DNA of 64,000 nucleotides from CAVVMA01 sp963788205 (GTDB taxonomy: Bacteria > Desulfobacterota > Binatia > Binatales > Binataceae). The stretch lies in contig CAWBGG010000003.1 of NCBI GenBank assembly GCA_963788205.1, forward strand, positions 1 through 64,000, given 5' to 3'. How positions within the stretch are numbered: position 1 is the first letter of the stretch; the number at the start of each line of letters is the position of its first letter. This document shows positions 27,447 through 36,011 of the stretch, one piece after another. The notes beneath the pieces were generated by a model, which saw nothing but the letters and a program-made list of their open reading frames with translations, searched no databases and was not told the origin of the DNA. A program made the translations under genes and the position numbers.

Positions 27447-29174
27447 CTACTTTAGCCGAGTCGCGGTCTGCGCCGCGCGGGCTGTCGTCATATTGCCGGT
27501 GGGAGTAAAGGTATCCGTTCAACGGATCGTAGATTTCCGCAGTCGGGGTCGCCTGAGTCAGCATTTGGATGCAGGCTCCCAAGCTTGGCGGGGGCGGGCA
27601 GACAGGTGGCGGCAACGGAATGGCGGGAGTTGCTCCGCCCGCGATCAGCACCCGGCCGTCTTTCAACAGAGTGGCAGTATGCCCGATGCGCGGCATTGTC
27701 ATGCTGCCGGTCGGTCTGAAAGTCCCCGTCGCGGGATCATAAAGTTCGGCGCTTTGCTGGATGCCCATGGTTCGACGCGAATCCACCCACAATCAGCACT
27801 TCGCCGTTCATCAGTAGGGTGGCAGTGTGATCGCCGCGTCCGACCCCCATCGCTCCCGTCTCTGAGAAGGTTCCGCTGGCTGGGTCGTAAAGCTCGGCGT
27901 CGTTGAGGTCAGATTGATCGTCGCTGTTTCCTTGGCCACCAGCATCGAGTACCCGGCCATCGCTGAGAGTCGTTGCGCTGAATGAAACCTCGCTCCCGAC
28001 CCTGGCGACAATCAGGCTGCCTGTGAGCGCGAAAGTACCAGTCGAAGGATCGTAGAGACTCGGCGCTCTTGCTATCGTCTGGTGACGAGCCTACTACGAG
28101 TACCGCTCCGGACTGTAGCAGCGCAGCCTCGTGCCCGCTGCGGCGATGAATCATCTTGCCGGTGGGGGTGAAAGTCCCTGAAGAGGGATCGTAGAGCTCG
28201 GCCTTCGCGAGATTGAGGTAACCCTCACACGCCCCATAAGGGCTATTAGCCAGGCAGAACCATCCCTGCCCGCCTGCTACCAGCACCTGGCCGTTTGCAA
28301 GCCGGGTGGCGGTCTGACTTATGAGGACCAAATTAGTGTTGCCGGTTGGCTGGAAAGTAGCCGCCATTGGGTCATACAGCTCGGTCGTGTCCTCGCAAGT
28401 TATGACGCAGCCACTCAGCGACGGTCCGCAGAGCAACAGTTCCGGCGCGGTCGTGGTGCAAGTGCCGGCCGCGCCGACCATCAGCACCCCACCGTTGCCT
28501 AGAAGCGTGGTGGTCTGTCCGGCGCGAGGTGCGACCATGCCGCCGGTGGCCGCAAAAGTGCCTGAAGCGGAATCGTACAATTCGGCGGTAGCGATCGCGG
28601 AGCCGGAGTCGTCGGCACCGCCGGCAATGAGTACCGAACCAGCGTCGCCACTGGACGTAGCAGGCCAGAGCCGCCCGAGCAATCTCAGTCTGTGCGGACT
28701 GCCTGCCGCATCGTCCGAGATCGTCAGCGTGCCCTTGCGCAATGCAGATTGCCCACCGCCGGAGACGTCCGTCGCCGGAACTGCGCCGTTGAAAGCGACT
28801 TCAAGCGTGCAACTGGAATCGCCGGCGAGCACGCTTCCGCAGGTATCACTTTCAAGGATGAAGCGCGCGCCCTTTACAGTGACGCCGGTGATAGCTATCG
28901 GCGCGCTACTCTTGTTGAGCAGTGTGACGGACTGCCCTTGGCTGTGGCGCCGATCGAACGAGAGCTCGCGGGGACTATACGACAATACCGGGCGAAGAGG
29001 CCCACCCTTCAATCCAAGCTCTGCCGCCCCGGCTCTGTAGGCCGGTATAGCGATAGAAATCACAGCAACGAGCAGCGTGATTAGCTGGTACGAAGTGACA
29101 ACTGCGCAAGGCGTCGGCGATAATTTCGGCGCGCCGCCCCGTCTGCCGGATCTCCTCCTGCTCGTGGTTTTCAT
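27447..29174 (-). pseudogene. Secreted kelch/galactose-oxidase-type propeller protein, decayed
   Basis: A signal sequence (QLITLLVAVISIAIPA) leads to an ASPM/choice-of-anchor-like domain (ELSFDRRHSQGQSVTLLN) and then five or more blade repeats of the form AELYDPATGTFxxTG followed by GHTATLLxDGRVLIAGG. The reading frame shifts at about 28056, 27775 and 27530; each needs one base removed. After the last blade a TAG at 27447 ends it in mid-repeat. The product would be extracellular, perhaps carbohydrate- or surface-binding, but no active enzyme residues can be claimed. The 5' end (29174) is divergent from the next gene. Confidence 0.75.
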
Positions 29175-29410
29175 CGCCTCGTTCGCGGCTTCAGAGCGAT
29201 CCTCTCTCTCCTCGAAACTTTGCGCAAGTCGCCTGAAGACGTAGATTGGCATGCGAGCCTGCCGCTCCCGCGCGGGCAATCTGTGAGCGCCAACAACCGC
29301 ATGCTGAAGTTCGACCGTCCTGCCGCGACCGCGCGGCGTTGAATTTGCAGGAGGGCTATGCCTCGGACTACGGTATAAGGGAGCAAGGCGGCGGCCCGGC
29401 CTGACGCGAA

Positions 29411-30172
29411 ATGAAAATGATGAAGCCAAGCGTATTGTGGATACTGTTGATCGTGGCTCCGCTTCCCGGAACTTATGCGCGCGCTCAATCCAGTCCAACT
29501 CTGAACCTCGAGGGAGTTGGCGGTGCGGCACCTGTTATATCCTCCGCGACACCGGGAAACGGTTGTGCGGCTGGTTTCTGCCAAGGTAGCTTTGCCGCCA
29601 CGCTATCCGGCCAGCTCGCGGGCCCGGTTGATTCGCAGCCCCTGGCGATAAATCTCCAGGTCCAACTTCCCCTGCCGACGCCGACTTCGACACCAGCGAG
29701 CGCAAGCTCCAATGTGATTGCGGATCCCACAACCATCCAGGTCGCGAAGTCCAAGAAACCGCCCACTCTAAAGCAACGAGTCAAGGACCTTGAGCAAGAA
29801 GTGCAATCGCTTATGACCGGCTTCCAGAACCTCCAGCAGGAGGTCCTGAATCTTGAAGAGGGTGTCGGTGGCACTCCCTTCTATGGAGCAGGATGCTATC
29901 CCGCCTCGGGCTCAGGCACTTTCGAGGGTAGTCAATACGACGTTGGTTTCGAAGGACTGTTCTGTTCGTCAGGCGGAATGGAGGAGTTAACCGGCGCCAT
30001 TTGGATTGTTGCTCAGCCGCTGAGCGCAGAGAACGAAACCTGGGCCACCGGCACTCTGGTGGCGTCGGGCGCGCTCCACGTGGCCGCAGTCGGCAATCCG
30101 GTGGGGGGCAGCGGCCCGATGGTTGTCAGCGTGATCGGCGCTGTCGGCGAGGTTCCGGCAATAGTTCCGTGA
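29411..30172 (+). CDS. Secreted protein with central coiled coil, paralogue of 25364-25934
   Basis: 253 residues. The signal peptide is MKMMKPSVLWILLIVAPLPG. It continues as TLNLEGVGGAAP, two Cys (GNGCAAGFCQGSF) and ATLSGQLAG, as in the paralogue at 25364. A heptad-type coiled coil (LKQRVKDLEQEVQSL ... FQNLQQEVLNLEEG, about 117-153) is an insertion absent from the paralogue. The C-terminal part starts with CYPASGSGTF and GLFC. Function unknown. The 236-base gap to the divergent propeller gene shows no other feature. Confidence 0.7.
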   Translation: MKMMKPSVLWILLIVAPLPGTYARAQSSPTLNLEGVGGAAPVISSATPGNGCAAGFCQGSFAATLSGQLAGPVDSQPLAINLQVQLPLPTPTSTPASASSNVIADPTTIQVAKSKKPPTLKQRVKDLEQEVQSLMTGFQNLQQEVLNLEEGVGGTPFYGAGCYPASGSGTFEGSQYDVGFEGLFCSSGGMEELTGAIWIVAQPLSAENETWATGTLVASGALHVAAVGNPVGGSGPMVVSVIGAVGEVPAIVP

Positions 30173-30269
30173 GTGCGGGTCTCTTGCTCGATGGATAACA
30201 AGTGTTCGGCCTCCGCGACCTCGCTCAGCTAATGTCGATGCCCACGCGCGGAGGCTGAAGCTCGCTTCC

Positions 30270-31320
30270 ATGGCGGCGGTCAAGACTGCGATAAAGACTA
30301 TTGAGTGGCGTGCGGACAGCGTCCGCATGATCGACCAGCGGCTGCTTCCCGCGCGCGAGGTGATCCGAACCTACCGCGACTACCGCGGTGTCGCGTCAGC
30401 GATCCGCTCGATGGTGATTCGGGGCGCCCCGGCGATCGGCGTGGCGGCTGCGATGGGCGTTGCGCTGGGGATCAAGGGATCGTGCGGAAGCCGCGCCAGA
30501 GTGCGCTTCGAGCGGGCCGCGGCGGTGCTCAAAGCGACCCGGCCGACCGCGGTGAATCTAGCCTGGGCGGTCGATCGGATGGGGCGCGTGCTGGAAGACA
30601 ACTTGGCGCTTACCGCGCCCGCGCTGTTTCGCCGGATGCGCGATGAGGCCTTGGCGATCTGCAACGAGGACCTCGCCGCCAATCGCAAGCTCGGGCGCTT
30701 CGGCGCCAACCTAATCGGCAATCCGGCGACCGTGTTGACCCATTGCAATGCCGGCGCGCTGGCTACCGCCGGTTACGGCACCGCGCTGGGTGTGGTGCGC
30801 GCGGCACGCGCGGCCGGCAAGCGGGTATCGGTCATCGCTGACGAGACTCGTCCCTATCTGCAGGGCGCGCGCCTGACCGCGTGGGAGCTGCACAAGGACC
30901 GCATTCCGGTCACCGTAATCGCCGACAACATGGCGGGCTCGGTGCTCGCGCGCGGCGGCGTCAGTTGCGTGATCGTGGGCGCCGATCGCATCGCGGCCAA
31001 CGGTGACGTTGCGAACAAGATCGGCACTTACCCGCTGGCGGTGCTAGCCCATCGCCATCACGTTCCGTTCTACGTCGCGGCGCCGCTGTCTTCGATCGAC
31101 TTCAACTGTCCGGGCGGCGAGTCGATTCCCATCGAACAACGATCGGAAAAGGAATTGACTGAATTTGCCTGGCCGCCGGATCACGCCCCGGGGAGTTGGA
31201 ATATTCAATCCGGCCTTCGACGTTACCCCGGCCGAATTAGTATCCGCGATCATCACCGAGCGCGGCATCGCCCGCGCTCCGTTCGCTGAGAGTCTGGCCG
31301 CGCTCAGGCCGGCACACTGA
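30270..31320 (+). pseudogene. mtnA: S-methyl-5-thioribose-1-phosphate isomerase, frame interrupted near the C-terminus
   Basis: The methionine-salvage enzyme is intact for about 300 residues: SMVIRGAPAIGVAAAMG, THCNAGALATAGYGTALGV with the catalytic Cys, DETRPYLQGARLTAWE, and VGADRIAANGDVANKIGTY with the catalytic Asp. At about 31168 one extra C shifts the frame. The next frame continues with GRRITPRGVGIFNPAFD and an ordinary C-terminus to 31320. As sequenced, the protein ends in an unrelated Arg-rich tail at 31289. The other salvage genes are not in the window. Confidence 0.9.
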
Positions 31321-31359
31321 GTCTTCCGCCTCCTGGGGCGCTTGCGGGCCAACCGGCTC

Positions 31360-31380
31360 AGTGTTGAATCGATGCGACTG
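31360..31380 (+). repeat. 21-bp direct repeat, copy 1
   Basis: AGTGTTGAATCGATGCGACT followed by G; matches 31847-31867 at 20 of 21 positions. The pair flanks a 466-base interval that holds the small hypothetical gene. Confidence 0.6.
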
Positions 31381-31393
31381 CGCGCTGCCGAAC

Positions 31394-31711
31394 TCAATCA
31401 GGCCGCTCTGCTTTCTCCGGCCCCGTGCGTGCGCGCCTCGATGCTGCCGCAACGAGGGCCTTCTTCTTAAGGCGGCGAAGCTCCTCAGCCTTTGGGCTGG
31501 CCTGATCTTCGAGGAAGTCGAGGTGGCGATTGAACCAGCTTATTTTGCCGTAACGCTGGAACTCCAGGAAAAGCCCGTCGAGCAGCGCACATTCCGACGG
31601 CTGGAGTTTTGACCGGAGGGCACCATAACGGCGCCGCAAGCTGTCGTTGGTGGGTTCGGCCGCGCTGCTTTGGAAGCCTTGAGCGGCGATGTTGTCGCGT
31701 ATTTGGGGCAT
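31394..31711 (-). CDS. Hypothetical small protein
   Basis: 105 residues, charged, with a helical middle (LRSKLQPSECALLDGLFLEF) and a basic end (ELRRLKKKALVAAASRRAR). No family recognised. ATG 31711 is preferred over a longer reading to 31969 that has low-complexity content. It lies between two copies of a 21-bp direct repeat. Confidence 0.45.
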   Translation of the reverse strand: MPQIRDNIAAQGFQSSAAEPTNDSLRRRYGALRSKLQPSECALLDGLFLEFQRYGKISWFNRHLDFLEDQASPKAEELRRLKKKALVAAASRRARTGPEKAERPD

Positions 31712-31846
31712 TTTTCGATTTTTCGCTCCGGGGTGAGCACAAACCGGCACACCCAATGACATAGTCAATATAGCACGATGCTCACGGGGCCGCATCGCAG
31801 CCAGCCGCGCCCGTTTTCGGCCCCGTCGGCAATGCGTCCCTCGATT

Positions 31847-31867
31847 AGTGTTGCATCGATGCGACTG
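31847..31867 (+). repeat. 21-bp direct repeat, copy 2
   Basis: AGTGTTGCATCGATGCGACT followed by G, differing from copy 1 by a single base. It lies about 120 bases before the RHS gene. Confidence 0.6.
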
Positions 31868-31983
31868 TGCGCCGCACGAATCAACTCTGCGTATTCGTTC
31901 GGTCGCAGTCTCGATTGCCAGGACGCAAATTTTATTGACAAATCGATATCGGTTGTTGCTATCTGGCACATCCGGCCGGCGGC

Positions 31984-33171
31984 GTGGGAGTTGCTTATGC
32001 TGTGGTGGTGGTCCCGCTCGGAATTCAGCGCTATCGGATCGCGCTAGGCCTGTGCCTGGCGATGTCGAGCGTCCTGTATCGCAGCAACGCGCTGTCTGCG
32101 CTCGGCTCGATCGTAACCGGCGATAGCAACTACGATCTTAGCGACCCCGTACCAACTAACCTAACGGTCCACTGGATAGCCGGCGGGCCGGACCCGGTGA
32201 CCGGCGCCGTCCCACAAGCGCGCTCGCCGTTCTACGGCCACGGTGGACCATTGCACTGGGAAGTAGTGCTCGGCAGCGGCCGCTTTATCGATCACCAGAC
32301 CGACTTCTACCTGCCCGGCGCGGTGCCGATAAATCTGACCCGCACCTATCGGCCGATGGACGATAGTCCACAGTCGTTCGGCCGTGGAACCAGCGACTCC
32401 TACGAGATCTCCGTCGAACAGGGCTCTCCGGCGGGGGTCTTCATGGATTTGGTATTGCCCGACGCAACCCGAATTCACTATCGGCGGATCTCGGCGGTCG
32501 CGGATCTCGCCGGCGCAGTGTACCTGAATGGCGCGACGCCGGGACCGTTCTTCGGCTCGACGATCTCAAGGCGTGGGCAGGGATGGGATCTGAGGCTTTC
32601 CAACGGGACTGTCTTTGACTTTCGCGACTCGCCGGCAAATGAGTATCGCGGCTGCGCGGCGCTGGTAAGTATTACCAGCGCGCGTGGCGAGACCCTCGCG
32701 ATCAAGCGTGACCGACTGGGCAACAAGCTCCGAATTACCTCGCCCGACGGCGGCACGCTGCTCTTCAGACACGACCGCCACAACCGGATTATCGAGGTGC
32801 GCGACAACGAGGGCCAGGTTGCGGCTTACGCTTACGATCGCAGCGGGCGACTCGCGGCGGTTACCGACATCGCCGGCGGCATCAGCCGCTACAGCTACGA
32901 TACGGCCGGGGGAATCGTCGCGATCACAGATCCGGCCTGCTGGCGCTGGATGAAGATCACCTACGACCAGCATCATCGGGTCGTCGCTCAGGACGTCCTG
33001 ACCGGGCGCCACAGCCGCCGGTACTTCTACAGCCTCGGCGCCGACGGCCGTATCGCAGCGGCGGATATCATCTTCGCCGACGGCAGCCGCGAGCATCACC
33101 GGCTCGACTCCCAGGGCTGCGAGGTGCTGCCGGCTGACGACCCGCCGCCCAGCCGCCTCGTTGACCTCTGA
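31984..33171 (+). CDS. Short RHS/YD-repeat protein
   Basis: 395 residues. The N-terminal part matches the start of RHS proteins: SPFYGHGGPLHWEVVLGSG, then HQTDFYLPGAVPINLTRTYR. Later come YD repeats (YAYDRSGRLAAVTDIAGG, YSYDTAGGIVAITDP). RHS proteins are normally over 1000 residues and end in a toxin. This one has neither the long shell nor a recognisable toxin, and no immunity gene follows. It could be a truncated or solo member. GTG 31984 is tentative; the hydrophobic stretch to about residue 30 could be a signal sequence. Confidence 0.75.
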   Translation: MGVAYAVVVVPLGIQRYRIALGLCLAMSSVLYRSNALSALGSIVTGDSNYDLSDPVPTNLTVHWIAGGPDPVTGAVPQARSPFYGHGGPLHWEVVLGSGRFIDHQTDFYLPGAVPINLTRTYRPMDDSPQSFGRGTSDSYEISVEQGSPAGVFMDLVLPDATRIHYRRISAVADLAGAVYLNGATPGPFFGSTISRRGQGWDLRLSNGTVFDFRDSPANEYRGCAALVSITSARGETLAIKRDRLGNKLRITSPDGGTLLFRHDRHNRIIEVRDNEGQVAAYAYDRSGRLAAVTDIAGGISRYSYDTAGGIVAITDPACWRWMKITYDQHHRVVAQDVLTGRHSRRYFYSLGADGRIAAADIIFADGSREHHRLDSQGCEVLPADDPPPSRLVDL

Positions 33172-33263
33172 GCGCCTCTCTATCGCCAAAACAGGAGCGG
33201 TCTTTAAGGCCCCTCCACGGCCCGGGCTTTTAGCGAAATCGCTGTCTGGCGCTTTCCCCGCCC

Positions 33264-33587
33264 TTACGCTGTCACTTCGTGTGCGGCGCTTTCAGCGCGC
33301 CGTACCCGGACCTTAACCTCTACGCGCGACCCGAGCCGATTGATGATCGACATCAGGCGATCGACGGTGAAGCGCCCGAGGTTCGCATTGCGAATGCGAG
33401 AGAAGTCGGTCGCCGCGATGCCGGTGCGGCTGTGCGCGGCGCGCACGCTCAAGCCGTCCCGATCGAGCGCCTTGATGATCTCAGCAGCCAGGATCGCTTT
33501 GAACTGTTGGGCATCCGCACTCTCATCTCCGAGGTCGCGAAAAACATTTCCGCTTCCTCGCACCGCTTCCAGCTTTTCTTTCTTCAT
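33264..33587 (-). CDS. XRE-family antitoxin-like HTH regulator
   Basis: 107 residues. The helix-turn-helix lies in LSVRAAHSRTGIAATDFSRIRNANLGRFTVDRL, typical of HigA-like antitoxins of the HTH_37 type. Such antitoxins repress their own operon. A perfect 20-bp palindrome lies 17 bases before the start. No HigB/RelE-type toxin gene is found on either side, so this is an orphan antitoxin or a free regulator. ATG 33587 is preferred; the GTG immediately before it is an alternative. Confidence 0.85.
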   Translation of the reverse strand: MKKEKLEAVRGSGNVFRDLGDESADAQQFKAILAAEIIKALDRDGLSVRAAHSRTGIAATDFSRIRNANLGRFTVDRLMSIINRLGSRVEVKVRVRRAESAAHEVTA

Positions 33588-33603
33588 CACAACATCTCGC
33601 TTC

Positions 33604-33623
33604 TGTTGTCATATATGACAACA
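33604..33623. promoter_or_regulatory. Perfect 20-bp palindrome, likely operator of the XRE gene
   Basis: TGTTGTCATATATGACAACA reads the same on both strands. It lies from 17 to 36 bases upstream of the XRE start codon. Its AT-rich centre could overlap a -10 box. Self-repression through such a site is the rule for this regulator family; here it is inferred. Confidence 0.8.
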
Positions 33624-33856
33624 CTGTCAAGCAAGCCCGCCAGACGGTGGTCAAGTTGGGCTTTGATGTTCCGAGCTGAAAGCCCGAAGCCTCGGTCGAT
33701 TCCGCTTCCTGCCACCCACCTTCGCCGCACCCTAGGCGCAGGGGTCCTCAGCCGGCAATCGCAGAGCCGAAGTTGACCGCTACCCGCCGGACAGTAGTGG
33801 CCGGGTTTGGGCTCTTGATTCTCTAATTGAGACAAGCGATTCCTACGCTGTTGACT

Positions 33857-34351
33857 ATGATGCCCAGCACTGCCAGCGCCGAGATTCATATCGCGATGCC
33901 GCCTGATCGGGTGTGGGAGAAGTTGCGCGACTTGAGCAAGCCGCATCTCTATGTGCCCGGCCTCACCGGCTGTCAGATTACGACCGCGCAGCGCGAAGGG
34001 GTGGGCGCGAGCCGGCGGGTATTTCAAAAGGGGCGCGCGCCGATGGACGAGACCGTGATCGAGTGGACGGAAGGGCAGGGCTTTGTGATTCGGCTGCATC
34101 AAGGCGACAAGTCTCCGCTCCCGTTCAAGGAAGCCCGCTTCATCTACCGAATCGACGCGGACATCGACGGCGGATCGATCTTCAAACCGGCGATTGTCTA
34201 CACGCTGCGCGGCGGAGCCTTCGGGAAGCTGCTGGATCGCCTGGTGCTGAACCGGGTCATCACCGGGGTCGTGCGGAAGGTCGGTCTTAATCTCAAGCAG
34301 TACTACGAGACCGGCCAGCCCTCGAACCGGGCTTACCGGGACTCGAAGTAG
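33857..34351 (+). CDS. SRPBCC-fold protein
   Basis: 164 residues of the START/polyketide-cyclase-like fold: IHIAMPPDRVWEKLRDLS at the start, EWTEGQGFVIRLHQG in the middle and a long C-terminal helix (NRVITGVVRKVGLNLKQYYE). These proteins bind hydrophobic ligands. The start is at the first of two adjacent ATGs (33857); a TTG at 33827 is possible. Next to it on the same strand is a CoA-ligase-like gene. Confidence 0.8.
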   Translation: MMPSTASAEIHIAMPPDRVWEKLRDLSKPHLYVPGLTGCQITTAQREGVGASRRVFQKGRAPMDETVIEWTEGQGFVIRLHQGDKSPLPFKEARFIYRIDADIDGGSIFKPAIVYTLRGGAFGKLLDRLVLNRVITGVVRKVGLNLKQYYETGQPSNRAYRDSK

Positions 34352-34444
34352 GCGCCAGCCTGCGCGCGCATGATCGCTTGAATTCACTTCAGGGTTGGGT
34401 CAGGCTTTTAAACTCGCATGGACGACTGACGAGCACGCTGCGAC

Positions 34445-35752
34445 GTGAGTGCAATCGGTACAGTGATCGAGGCGGCTCCCCGCTATGCCGCGCTGCTCCG
34501 ATCGCAGTATTGGAAGCCTGAGCAACTCGACTCTTACCGCGAGCGTCACCTCGCAAAGACGCTCCGCGCCGCGGCGCAGATTCGGTTTTACGCCGAACGG
34601 CTGGGCGGCGCGCCCCGGGTCGAGGATCTTCATCGGCTTCCGGTCCTGCAACGCAGCGACATCGCGGCGCTGAGCCGCTCGCTCCGCTCGCTTTATCCGG
34701 TCGATACCCGCTACATCAGGTCGCGCTCATCCGGAACCAGCGGCGATGCGGTCGAGCTATTGTTCGATCGGTCTCATCAGCGCGGTCGATACGCCGCGCG
34801 GATCCGATATCTGCGGAGCGACGGATGGAATCCGCTAGCCCGCACCGCATGGTTCAACAGCAGCCGATTCATGGCGGGCAATAGCGACTCTGCCGACGCG
34901 GCGTTTGCGAGAAGCCGGTTGATCCGCGTGGGCCTCACGTTCATTTCCAATTCCACTCCTTTTCACGAGCAGGTGAGAATCCTGGCGAAGCTCAAGCCGG
35001 CGTTCCTCTATGTGTATCCAAACGACCTCGACGGAATGCTGAGTGCTCTGGAGGAGTCTGGGCAGACGCTGCCCTCGCTGCGCCGGATTTTTTCGGGCGG
35101 AGAGGTCGTGACTGATTCGCTGCGCGATCGCGTCCGGCGGCGGTTGGGCCTGGAAACATTTGACAATTACGGCTCGACTGAAGCGTTCATGGCATGGCAA
35201 TGCCCCACGGGCAGCTATCACATCAACGCCGAGCACGTTTTCCTCGAGGTCGTGGATGAAGCCGGCCGCCAAGTCGCTCCCGGTCAACACGGCCGCGTAC
35301 TGGTTACGACCCTGGAGAACTACCTGATGCCCCTGGTGCGCTATGAAATCGGCGACTACGCTATCGCGACTGAAGGCAATTGCTCGTGCGGGCGGACTCT
35401 GCCGCTATTCGGACAGGTTCTCGGCCGCCAGATGAACCTCTTGCGAACGGTCGATGGCAGCCTGACCTCGGGCTGGCCGCTGGTGAACATCTTGCGGGAC
35501 GTTCCGGAGCTGCGCTTGTTCCAGATCGTCCAGCGATCGGTCGACCAAATATCGGTGCGTTACGTCGCGGAGCAACCTATGGGCGCGCAGGCCGAAACTC
35601 GGATCCGAACCGGGTTCAGCGGTTTGCTGGGAGACCGTGCAGCCGTCGGATTTGAGCGTGTACCGCAAATTGCGCGCACTGCCGGGGGCAAGTTCATGCT
35701 CACGCTATCGGAAGTGCCGAGCCAGGCTGCGGTTGCGGCACATGAAAGGTAG
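34445..35752 (+). CDS. Phenylacetate-CoA ligase-like AMP-binding protein
   Basis: 435 residues starting at GTG. The phosphate-binding loop is SRSSGTSGDAVELL; GGEVVTD and FDNYGSTEAFMAW are the A4/A5-type motifs, and YEIGDYA the A7-type. This is the PaaK / coenzyme F390 synthetase branch of adenylating enzymes. A Cys pair (NCSCGRTLPLFGQVLGR) is normal in this branch. The acid substrate is unknown. It might act with the neighbouring SRPBCC protein, though no operon feature links them beyond 93 bases spacing. Confidence 0.85.
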   Translation: MSAIGTVIEAAPRYAALLRSQYWKPEQLDSYRERHLAKTLRAAAQIRFYAERLGGAPRVEDLHRLPVLQRSDIAALSRSLRSLYPVDTRYIRSRSSGTSGDAVELLFDRSHQRGRYAARIRYLRSDGWNPLARTAWFNSSRFMAGNSDSADAAFARSRLIRVGLTFISNSTPFHEQVRILAKLKPAFLYVYPNDLDGMLSALEESGQTLPSLRRIFSGGEVVTDSLRDRVRRRLGLETFDNYGSTEAFMAWQCPTGSYHINAEHVFLEVVDEAGRQVAPGQHGRVLVTTLENYLMPLVRYEIGDYAIATEGNCSCGRTLPLFGQVLGRQMNLLRTVDGSLTSGWPLVNILRDVPELRLFQIVQRSVDQISVRYVAEQPMGAQAETRIRTGFSGLLGDRAAVGFERVPQIARTAGGKFMLTLSEVPSQAAVAAHER

Positions 35753-36011
35753 GCGATCGCGCAGATGGAGCGCCACGTAGCAGACGCGCTGGCGTGATCC
35801 GGGTCTGATCCCTGGTGCTTGCAGACCCCCTGCTGCAGATACAAAATACACCAAACCTCGTTCTCCATTGCCGGCCGACTCGATTGGAGCGTAGAGAGGG
35901 GGGGTGCGGGGAAGAGCATAGTCAATAGGGAGATTGAGCGGGGAGATGAAGATAGCAAAGCGGTTTGCTGATCCGTGCACAACTCCAGGTTGTCACAGAG
36001 TTCGTGCGACA

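Noticed and set aside
33587..34387. Minus-strand frame of 266 codons that might be the toxin partner of the XRE gene
   Set aside because: It is antisense to the SRPBCC gene, has no RelE/HigB features and is rich in His/Arg/Leu low complexity.
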